5,529 bases of DNA from an uncultured Clostridium sp. (GTDB taxonomy: Bacteria; Bacillota; Clostridia; TANB77; CAG-465): positions 1 to 5,529 of the forward strand of contig USJA01000079.1 of the NCBI GenBank assembly GCA_900554875.1. Direction: 5' to 3'. The notes beneath the pieces are model-generated. The model had not been told where the DNA came from, searched no databases, and saw only the letters and a list, made by a program, of their open reading frames with translations. Made by a program: the position numbers and the translations under genes. Positions 1-5,448 of this stretch are shown piece after piece. Within the stretch, counting starts at the first letter, position 1. Each line of letters begins with the position of its first letter.

Positions 1-629
1 TTATAATATATACATAAAGTTACAAAATTAGAAAGATTAGATTGTATGTTATTATATTCAGTTGTGTTAGAAACATCAAATGTATTATTTTCGTTTGCCT
101 TAACACCCTTTGTGTCCACCTTTACTTTTTCTCCTATTTTTATATCTGTATAGTTATTGTCCACAACATAGTCATCTAAAAAAACACTGAATGTTCTATT
201 ATTTTTATCCAATTTTAGAACAATATTAAAATCTTTTATATCATCTGAATTTTTATATAATTTTTTTGCACTTACATAATATAACGATATGTTCCTTTTT
301 TGTTTTATCTTGTATACTGACTCGATACTTAACGTATCTGAGTCAGTATTAAATACTTTTTCTTTTATATTATTGTCATTTACATTATATTTCTTTTTGT
401 AGTCTTTATCTAATAATTCAACTACAGCACTTGGAGATTTATCAATATATTCTTTACAGTATAAATAAAATTTATTTGTGCATATTTTTACATCGTTTGC
501 TTCGTTTAAGTCTGTTATATTACATACCCTATTTTCGTATTTTGCACCTTTAAAAAAATATATACAAAAAATTACCATAATTAATACAACAACTAAAGAT
601 ATTACTACTACCAATTTATTTTTTTTCAT
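1..629 (-). CDS. Bitopic membrane protein with possible NTF2-like ectodomain (C-terminus cut by window edge)
   Basis: The frame is open from ATG at 629 to the window edge (209 codons, no stop), so the C-terminus is missing. The start is supported by AAGGAG five bases upstream. The protein begins MKKNK, then has one hydrophobic helix at about residues 6-26, then a polar Lys/Asn/Asp-rich region, so it should be anchored with an extracellular C-terminal part. Residues about 45-85 look like a helix followed by a 'LLDKDYKKKYNV' stretch. Residues about 100-160 alternate in beta-strand fashion (SLYYVSAKKLY, FNIVLKLDKNNRTFSVFL). This helix-then-sheet pattern is what NTF2-like domains show, including VirB8/TcpC-type conjugation proteins, but I recognise no diagnostic motif. 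It follows the large hydrolase gene after 32 bases and is probably co-transcribed with it. A DUF4878-type or other lineage-specific surface protein is equally possible. That it is a gene is nearly certain; its function is unknown. Confidence 0.85.
   Translation of the reverse strand, partial: MKKNKLVVVISLVVVLIMVIFCIYFFKGAKYENRVCNITDLNEANDVKICTNKFYLYCKEYIDKSPSAVVELLDKDYKKKYNVNDNNIKEKVFNTDSDTLSIESVYKIKQKRNISLYYVSAKKLYKNSDDIKDFNIVLKLDKNNRTFSVFLDDYVVDNNYTDIKIGEKVKVDTKGVKANENNTFDVSNTTEYNNIQSNLSNFVTLCIYY
314..349. repeat. Near-perfect 36-base inverted repeat inside a coding region
   Basis: The arms 314-323 (ATACTGACTC) and 340-349 (GAGTCAGTAT) are exact reverse complements. Just inside them, 324-328 (GATAC) pairs with 334-338 (GTATC), leaving a five-base loop at 329-333 and one unpaired base at 339. 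This makes a 15-bp stem with a single bulge. It spans 36 bases, a whole number of codons, and lies within the coding sequence of the bitopic protein. No T-tract follows directly on either strand, so it does not look like an intrinsic terminator. Confidence 0.8.
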
Positions 630-634
630 TTTGT

Positions 635-640
635 CTCCTT
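635..640 (-). promoter_or_regulatory. Ribosome binding site of the bitopic protein gene
   Basis: On the minus strand AAGGAG lies five bases (ACAAA) before the ATG at 629. It fixes the start of a gene that is cut at the window edge. The 32 bases between the preceding stop (662) and this ATG hold no hairpin with a U-tract, so readthrough from the large gene is expected. Confidence 0.85.
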
Positions 641-661
641 AAAATACTTAACAGCTAAAAA

Positions 662-3600
662 CTAATTATATGAACCTGTTTGGAATAATTTCCATTCTCT
701 TTCTCTTCTTGTTTGTACATCTGTTGTATATCTCATAAAGTTTACATATAACGGATGATTATAGTTTGGAGTACTGCTTTCATCGCCTTTCTTCCAATAC
801 CTTGTATAAGCAGAATTGAATGTTACACCTGGTGCATATCCCCAATTGTTACCATCATACCATCCGGATGGTCCCATCTGGTATGATCTTGAAACTAATG
901 CATCAATTTGATATGATTTTAAATTCAAACCTGACGTTTTTGAAGCTATCTCATTTCTTCTTTCTGATATAACCTGTTTTGACAGATTATCAACAAATGC
1001 TTTTGGAACTTTACTACCTACACTTGTTGGGTAACCAGCGGCCTCAAACTGTGCTGCATAACCACCTGCATCAAGATCTATACCATGTCCTACACATCTG
1101 GTTCTATGGTTATATGAATCTATCTGTATAACATAATATTGATCATTATCTACAAGCCATCCTATACTTCTTAAATAGTCATCATTTCCTTCTTGTTCCC
1201 ATACAAAACTTACAGTTGCATCACTTGATCCTCCACCAATTGGTGAACAATCATCATTAAAGAATTGCAATGGATCAATTTTTTGTGAATCGGCAAAAGT
1301 ACTACCTCCTGTCCTTACTTCAAAGTGCAAGTGATTTCCAGTCGAATTTCCAGTGGTTCCCATAACTCCTATCTGTTGACCTGAGTTTACACTGTCCCCC
1401 TCAGATACACGTATACTTCCCGGAGCCATATGTCCATACAAAGTATAATATCCATTTAAATGATCAATTATTACGTAATTACCATATCCATTATTATCAT
1501 CTCCTGCATGAATAACTTTTCCTGAAGCCGCCGCAACAATTTTAGCAGATGTATTTACTGAATGTGAAATGTCTATAGCACCATGATTTCCATTATGTAC
1601 GCTATCATTTCCAGCAAATGTTGCAGTTAATTGATCATTAATCTTTAATCCTGCCTCTACATATTCTGGTACTGGCCAAATAAACATACCACTTCCTAAA
1701 TTTTGATTATTAGAATTATCTTCACCATATATATTATCAAAACCAAGAGTTTTTCCATATGCAAATGGTAGTGTGCCTCCATGTTTTTGATTTACTTTTG
1801 TAAATAATTTCTTTAAATTCCAATATGAAAATGTTAATTTAGATCTACTATATCCAACATAATCTAAATATTGTGCTCCACTTCTTATATACCTTTGATA
1901 TATATCTGGGTTTGAGTTCATAAAATCTATTAAATTTAATCCATCATTCTTCATTATATCAGTATAATATTTACCTGATTTTGTATGACATGTTATACCA
2001 CTAGAAGATGAAGATGAACCAGAACCAGAACCAGAGCCTGAATCTTTTAATCTGATTATGTACTTAATCTTTGGAATGGAATAATTAAAACTGTCTCTTA
2101 TGCTTACATCACCTGGTGAATTCATTTCTGCAAATTCATTTCCACCTAAATATACAAATGCATGCTGGTATGTACATGGACTCTCAGTGGCAACAATATC
2201 ACCTGGCTGAATTAAAGATGTTATGTCTTTATCTGTATTTTTGTTACTTGCAATTTCACCAAGTTCAGATGTAACTGTTACAGATGATTCACGATAATAT
2301 ATTAATTCAAAGTTATTAGTATCATTTAACATTGCTTTCCCCAAATAATCAACCTGATCTTCACTTTGTGCAAATAAAGTCTTATGTGATGCACGATATA
2401 TTGCTTCAGAGCAAAAACTTGCACATACATAAGCATAAGAATTAAATCCATTCCATGATCTCGGAGAATAATAGGTTACTCTACCCCCACCTATTTCATT
2501 TACAATCTCTCTTGCTGCATCAGCAACACTTCCATATCTTGTAGTTGATGAACTACTGCTTGAATTATTTGAATTATTTGAATTATTTGAATTATTTGAG
2601 TTATTTGAGTTATTTGAATTACTATCTGAAAAGGATCCACCATCAGGATCAATTAGCATAAATCCATGATCAGAATCTGCATCATCGTACATTGCTGAAA
2701 GCAATGTATCCATATCAACTTCATTCCTATAACCTCCGGCTGAATTTGCAATAATTATTTTATTGTCTTGGTATCCAGCAAGAACTATATAATGACCAGA
2801 GCTTGTACTTGAACCTAAATCATGTCCTGCATCTCCTTTTACTTGAACTATTACTGGTTTATTTTGCCTTAAATGTCTATCTATTGCTTCTCTTGTAATT
2901 TGTTTCTTCCTGTCTAATGATATATTTTCATTTAAAGTTCCTCCCTCTCCCCACGTAGTAACTGAAGTACTAAATCCATAATTATTTAAAATATCTGCGT
3001 ATTGTTTTGTATAAAGAGCACTATTCCAACCTATTTCATTTCCAAGAGTTTCCGGATCATAATTTCTATTTTTATAAGCATCTATGACAACTGTAATTGC
3101 ACATAATCCACATCCAGACGAAGAAATATTTCCACTCATAATATTCTGATTATATACTGGGAAAGTATGTCCATTTAATTCAAAACTTGTTGTTGGGGCA
3201 GTTGATACTGAACCCGAACCAGAGTTTGAATTTGATGAATATGCATTTTGACCACATAGCTCTGTAGCACTGACTTTTTCTTTTCTATCAGATGACTCGT
3301 TATATGCAACCAAATCATCTATAGTGTAAGCCGATGTTTCTGAACTTTGTTGACTCAATGTATCCTGCCATATTCTTGTTACATTATGTATCTTCTCATC
3401 AGTATAGTCTATATAATCACCAAGTTTTATTCTATATACAATGTCATATTGTGTAGTTCCACCAATGCTTGTATCAAAATTCATTTCTCTTCTTTCTACT
3501 ATACTCATTTGAGCAATTGAACCAATTCGTAAACTTAAAGTGCCATATTGGGGATCACACACTAAGTTACTTATTGCGTTATTCTTTTGATTTTCCTCAT

Positions 3601-4933
3601 GTTCTGTTGGCATGCTAAAGTTTGAAGTTGTTTCACTTGAACTATTAGGATTTTTTCTATTTCGTGCATCAGAATCACTATATATTCTATAGTTAAACTC
3701 ATTAATTATTTTTGCATCAAATACCTCTGCACTTTTTATATATACTTGAGAAGAGAATTCATTTTTTGTACTTACACGTTCTTCCCTCATTGGGTCTTTT
3801 TTTGCATTTGGATCATCATTTTGATGTGATGTATCCTTATTTTCAACATTTGAAATTTCGGTTGAAGAAGTTACGCGACTCGTATCTAAAGTATACTCAG
3901 ATCTATCATACTCATATTCCGAAGTTGAACTATTATACTTGTATCTCCTATTTTCTTTAACAATTACATTATCTAAATAATCATTACAAGTATTCTTTTT
4001 GTATGTTTTATACTTTGTAACTTCTGTATATTTTTTTAATTCATACCAGTTTGAAGTTATATTATGATATGCTTCTTTTATAATGTTATATGAAAAAGCT
4101 GGGGCCCTATTACTATCATATTCCTTACCATTAATAATTGAAGCATTACTCATTCCAAGTGGAATATACCAAGTTTGTAAATATGGTAATGTTAAATCGA
4201 TAAACTTGTCCATATCAATTGGATGCTCCGCATCTGTTCCATCAGAATTCTTTGAAGTATCAGGATATTTTAATCCCAAATCTTTATTTTCCTTAAAACT
4301 AGATACATCTTTTCCAAGATTATCACTATGAGTATATTTTTTCCATTTAACTTTATTAAAATTATATTTTTCTGCCATAAGAATATGCTTATATACTTCT
4401 ACTTTATCATCAACATTTACAATTCTACTATTTTGGTCTGAAACATTATTTGTTCCAATTTTATATTTCATTAAATTTTGTGTCTCAGCGCCACCTTTTC
4501 CACTAGCTATAAAACTATCATACATTGAATTTATATCTGAAAGTTTGAATCTTATAAGGCTAGATTTTGTATCAAATGTATCTTTAGCATCGCCATCAAG
4601 ACCAGCTGTATTCTCTATATATTCATCAACACAACTACTTACAGCATCACTTCCCTCGGACATCAATCCTAATAGAAATAAAGAACATATAACAGCTGCT
4701 ATAACAATTATTACTATTACTACTATTTTCACTTGAATTGGCATTAAATTCCATAATGCCTTCAGTCCTCTTCCAATAGCATTTTTAACACCTTTTATAC
4801 CTTTTCTAGTTGCATTTTTTGCACCTTGTGATGCAGCTTGTCCAAGAGTGGCACCACCACCTGGCATTACATCAGAACTAGTAGAAGGAGTCTCAGAAAT
4901 ATTGGAATTTTGCTTTTCCTCATCATTATTCAT
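662..4933 (-). CDS. Giant membrane-anchored multidomain cell-wall hydrolase (C39-like, NlpC/P60-like, M23, GH24 lysozyme)
   Basis: This 1423-residue protein starts at ATG 4933, seven bases after a perfect AGGAGG, and ends at TAG 664-662. Order of parts: Ser/Gly-rich then basic cytoplasmic tail (1-66); one membrane helix (about 68-90, inside by the positive-inside rule); unrecognised ectodomain (about 95-560); C39-like peptidase (about 585-762); NNS repeat linker (about 772-795); NlpC/P60-like domain (about 800-963); GSGS/poly-Ser linker; unrecognised domain (about 980-1070); M23 peptidase (about 1083-1224); GH24-type lysozyme (about 1240-1420). Key catalytic residues are visible in all four hydrolase domains. 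Known members of these families cut peptidoglycan peptides (M23, NlpC/P60) and the glycan backbone (GH24). I infer that the protein remodels the wall from the outer face of the membrane, perhaps for a secretion or conjugation apparatus, like the lysozyme-NlpC/P60 protein CwlT but much larger. It sits in a tight operon with two probable surface proteins. An exported predatory or prophage role is less likely because of the membrane anchor. Confidence 0.95.
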   Translation of the reverse strand: MNNDEEKQNSNISETPSTSSDVMPGGGATLGQAASQGAKNATRKGIKGVKNAIGRGLKALWNLMPIQVKIVVIVIIVIAAVICSLFLLGLMSEGSDAVSSCVDEYIENTAGLDGDAKDTFDTKSSLIRFKLSDINSMYDSFIASGKGGAETQNLMKYKIGTNNVSDQNSRIVNVDDKVEVYKHILMAEKYNFNKVKWKKYTHSDNLGKDVSSFKENKDLGLKYPDTSKNSDGTDAEHPIDMDKFIDLTLPYLQTWYIPLGMSNASIINGKEYDSNRAPAFSYNIIKEAYHNITSNWYELKKYTEVTKYKTYKKNTCNDYLDNVIVKENRRYKYNSSTSEYEYDRSEYTLDTSRVTSSTEISNVENKDTSHQNDDPNAKKDPMREERVSTKNEFSSQVYIKSAEVFDAKIINEFNYRIYSDSDARNRKNPNSSSETTSNFSMPTEHEENQKNNAISNLVCDPQYGTLSLRIGSIAQMSIVERREMNFDTSIGGTTQYDIVYRIKLGDYIDYTDEKIHNVTRIWQDTLSQQSSETSAYTIDDLVAYNESSDRKEKVSATELCGQNAYSSNSNSGSGSVSTAPTTSFELNGHTFPVYNQNIMSGNISSSGCGLCAITVVIDAYKNRNYDPETLGNEIGWNSALYTKQYADILNNYGFSTSVTTWGEGGTLNENISLDRKKQITREAIDRHLRQNKPVIVQVKGDAGHDLGSSTSSGHYIVLAGYQDNKIIIANSAGGYRNEVDMDTLLSAMYDDADSDHGFMLIDPDGGSFSDSNSNNSNNSNNSNNSNNSNNSSSSSSTTRYGSVADAAREIVNEIGGGRVTYYSPRSWNGFNSYAYVCASFCSEAIYRASHKTLFAQSEDQVDYLGKAMLNDTNNFELIYYRESSVTVTSELGEIASNKNTDKDITSLIQPGDIVATESPCTYQHAFVYLGGNEFAEMNSPGDVSIRDSFNYSIPKIKYIIRLKDSGSGSGSGSSSSSSGITCHTKSGKYYTDIMKNDGLNLIDFMNSNPDIYQRYIRSGAQYLDYVGYSRSKLTFSYWNLKKLFTKVNQKHGGTLPFAYGKTLGFDNIYGEDNSNNQNLGSGMFIWPVPEYVEAGLKINDQLTATFAGNDSVHNGNHGAIDISHSVNTSAKIVAAASGKVIHAGDDNNGYGNYVIIDHLNGYYTLYGHMAPGSIRVSEGDSVNSGQQIGVMGTTGNSTGNHLHFEVRTGGSTFADSQKIDPLQFFNDDCSPIGGGSSDATVSFVWEQEGNDDYLRSIGWLVDNDQYYVIQIDSYNHRTRCVGHGIDLDAGGYAAQFEAAGYPTSVGSKVPKAFVDNLSKQVISERRNEIASKTSGLNLKSYQIDALVSRSYQMGPSGWYDGNNWGYAPGVTFNSAYTRYWKKGDESSTPNYNHPLYVNFMRYTTDVQTRREREWKLFQTGSYN
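674..1216 (-). other. C-terminal GH24 (T4 lysozyme-like) muramidase domain
   Basis: Residues about 1240-1420 show the GH24 landmarks in order. There is an 'EG' with candidate catalytic E1248 (WEQEG), then VGHGIDL with H1283 where T4 lysozyme has GIGH. QIDALVSRSYQMG (1342-1354) corresponds to the family's 'FDALVSFAFNVG'. A terminal RREREWKLFQTG resembles the usual 'RR..E..LF..G' end. E1248 and H1283 are 35 residues apart, against 20 in T4 lysozyme (E11 to H31), so a short insertion is present and the equivalent of T4 Asp20 is uncertain. Confidence 0.75.
1262..1687 (-). other. M23 (lysostaphin-type) zinc endopeptidase domain
   Basis: Residues about 1083-1224 carry the complete M23 signature: H1117 and D1121 (HGAID) and H1203 (in HLHFE, 1201-1205) as zinc ligands, with H1168 (YGHM) and H1201 as the catalytic histidines. 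The usual 'G.V...G....YGN.V.I.H' core (residues 1138-1158) and the GD.V..GQ.IG..G.TG run are also present. All key residues are intact, so an active peptidoglycan cross-bridge or stem-peptide endopeptidase is expected. Confidence 0.95.
1724..1996 (-). other. Unrecognised small domain (residues about 980-1070) between linker and M23
   Basis: The segment is compact, Tyr-rich and probably mostly helical: LIDFMNSNPDIYQRYIRSGA, then YLDYVGYSRSKLTFSYWNLKKLF, then GGTLPFAYGKTLGF. It is bounded by a Ser linker on one side and an Asn-rich stretch (DNSNNQN) on the other, so it behaves as a separate module. I see no catalytic motif and do not recognise the family. Wall binding, or a helical prodomain of the M23 peptidase, are possible roles. 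Confidence 0.55.
1997..2041 (-). other. Gly-Ser / poly-Ser linker
   Basis: Residues about 965-979 are alternating Ser-Gly followed by a run of six serines and a glycine. The segment marks the end of the NlpC/P60-like domain and the start of the next module. A shorter SGSGS linker also precedes the C39-like domain at residues 571-575. Confidence 0.85.
2045..2536 (-). other. NlpC/P60-like cysteine peptidase domain
   Basis: Residues about 800-963 match the NlpC/P60 (CHAP-related) plan. The catalytic Cys is most likely C837 in VCASFCSEAIYRA, equivalent to the usual 'DCSGFV' helix. PGDIV follows at 910-914, then H924 in QHAFVYLGG, and GNEFAEMNSPGDV where the third polar residue is expected, with E936 in that slot. 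The Asp normally before the Cys is Val, and a second Cys (C841) lies one turn further on. Family members usually cut peptidoglycan stem peptides or act as amidases. CHAP is the main alternative label. Confidence 0.75.
2562..2621. repeat. 9-base tandem repeat encoding an (Asn-Asn-Ser)n linker
   Basis: The plus-strand unit GAATTATTT is repeated six full times plus a six-base partial copy, with one base varying (GAGTTATTT in copies five and six). On the coding strand this gives about seven NNS triplets followed by six serines (to about residue 796). It separates the C39-like and NlpC/P60-like domains and is a flexible linker. The unit is a multiple of three, so copy-number slippage changes linker length and keeps the frame. 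Confidence 0.95.
2648..3181 (-). other. C39-like cysteine peptidase domain
   Basis: Residues about 585-762 follow the C39-like plan: Q596 (oxyanion glutamine position), C608 in SSGCGLCAITVV, H714 in SGHYIVLAGY and N730 in IIIANSAGG. The usual third residue is Asp in a 'DP' motif; here it appears to be Asn, as in papain. Classical C39 domains sit on ABC transporters and cut double-glycine leaders, but no transporter is attached here. It is therefore closer to the stand-alone C39-like group on clostridial surface proteins, whose substrates are largely unknown. Confidence 0.75.
3254..4651 (-). other. Unrecognised extracellular region of the giant hydrolase (residues about 95-560)
   Basis: About 465 residues lie between the membrane helix and the first recognisable enzyme domain. 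Residues 240-300 look helical (DLTLPYLQTWYIPLGM, then IIKEAYHNITSNWYELKKYTE). Residues 300-430 are charged and repetitive in composition (KYKTYKK, EYEYDRSEYTLD). Residues 460-560 look beta-rich and end at C560. I see no catalytic motif. It may be a scaffold or interaction part that positions the enzyme domains. No family is recognised. Confidence 0.6.
4664..4732 (-). other. Membrane anchor of the giant hydrolase
   Basis: Residues about 68-90 are almost purely Val/Ile/Ala/Leu (VVIVIIVIAAVI and LFLLGL). They follow a Lys/Arg-rich segment at residues 39-69 with at least eight basic residues and a Gly-rich, amphipathic look (KGIKGVKNAIGRGLKAL). There is no signal peptidase motif and no lipobox, so this is an N-in, C-out anchor rather than a cleaved signal. 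C83 lies within the helix. Confidence 0.9.
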
Positions 4934-4940
4934 ATATATT

Positions 4941-4946
4941 CCTCCT
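4941..4946 (-). promoter_or_regulatory. Perfect Shine-Dalgarno of the giant hydrolase, overlapping the upstream stop codon
   Basis: On the minus strand AGGAGG stands seven bases before the ATG at 4933. The TAG stop of the preceding gene (4947-4945) forms part of it, reading TAGGAGG. A ribosome terminating on the upstream gene therefore sits on the initiation site, an arrangement that usually gives translational coupling of the two proteins. Confidence 0.9.
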
Positions 4947-5448
4947 ATTTTTTTACTTCAAATTCAATTGAAGTTATTTTATTATCTTTTTTTACATTAT
5001 TAAATCTCATTTTTATTATTTTACTTTGATCTGGTCCCTTTACAGGAAAGAAAAAACTTTTCCTCAAGCATCCATTTGGTGTTAAAACATCATCATCAGA
5101 TGATATTATAGCTCCTCCAAGATTTGAATACCTTCCATCACTTAAAATAACATATACATCTGTAATATTACTAAAATTATATTCAAATGTATCCTGCCCC
5201 TTATTATTTATAGTAACTCCATATGTAATACCATTTTGAGTTATACTTTCTATATTTACAGAATACTCAACATTATCTATTATATTATTTTTCTTCTCTT
5301 CTGTGCCCTCAATAACAGGTACACTATACTGTTCAAAAGATAACGTATACTCAAAAGGCCTTGATTCTATAACATTAACATACATTACAAATCCTTTTGA
5401 TTTATATTTATATCTATATACATAAATGTTATCTCCCTGAATGTACAC
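4945..5448 (-). CDS. Small beta-rich protein, DUF4352 / Ig-like in appearance, start uncertain
   Basis: This frame ends at TAG 4947-4945 and is given here from GTG at 5448 (167 codons). It is dominated by alternating beta-strand patterns. One stretch (residues about 75-155) resembles DUF4352-type domains: VTINNKGQDTFEYNF, then a strand with 'VILSDGRY', then a 'LTPNGCLRKSFFFPV' turn-and-strand where that group has 'l.pG....g.f.vp'. No signal peptide, lipobox or membrane helix is visible from this start. The GTG has only a weak GGA upstream, and the codons before it in the same frame look coding back to about 5495, so the true N-terminus is probably longer. Proteins of this type are usually surface-exposed, and a partner role for the hydrolase encoded next is inferred from the stop/ribosome-site overlap. 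The family call is tentative. Confidence 0.75.
   Translation of the reverse strand: MYIQGDNIYVYRYKYKSKGFVMYVNVIESRPFEYTLSFEQYSVPVIEGTEEKKNNIIDNVEYSVNIESITQNGITYGVTINNKGQDTFEYNFSNITDVYVILSDGRYSNLGGAIISSDDDVLTPNGCLRKSFFFPVKGPDQSKIIKMRFNNVKKDNKITSIEFEVKK

Noticed and set aside
630..661. Possible terminator or promoter between the large gene and the bitopic protein gene
   Set aside because: The 32 bases contain no stable hairpin and no spaced -35/-10 pair, only the ribosome site of the next gene.
859..872. 14-base perfect palindrome (ACCATCCGGATGGT) with flanking 8-base inverted arms at 854-861 and 880-887
   Set aside because: It is within the lysozyme coding region, short, with overlapping alternative pairings and no T-tract. 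It is probably incidental to coding for Asp/Gly/Trp/Tyr residues.
2562..2621. Short direct repeats considered as a CRISPR array
   Set aside because: The units are nine bases, contiguous without spacers, and encode an Asn-Asn-Ser linker in frame.
2688..2708. Nine-bp hairpin with a three-base loop
   Set aside because: It lies inside the C39-like domain coding sequence, has no T-tract and is modest in length; chance is sufficient in a gene of this size.
3712..3960. Plus-strand open frame of about 82 codons
   Set aside because: It lies wholly antisense to the giant hydrolase gene, has no ribosome site, and its His/Leu/Tyr-rich translation is what the opposite strand of this coding sequence would give.
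4083..4331. Plus-strand open frame of about 82 codons
   Set aside because: Antisense to the hydrolase ectodomain, no Shine-Dalgarno and no recognisable protein pattern.
4545..5029. Two plus-strand open frames (4545-4736 and 4838-5029), one with a hydrophobic tail
   Set aside because: The first is the complement of the membrane-helix region of the large gene. The second straddles the junction with the upstream gene and has no ribosome site. Both are shadows of minus-strand genes.
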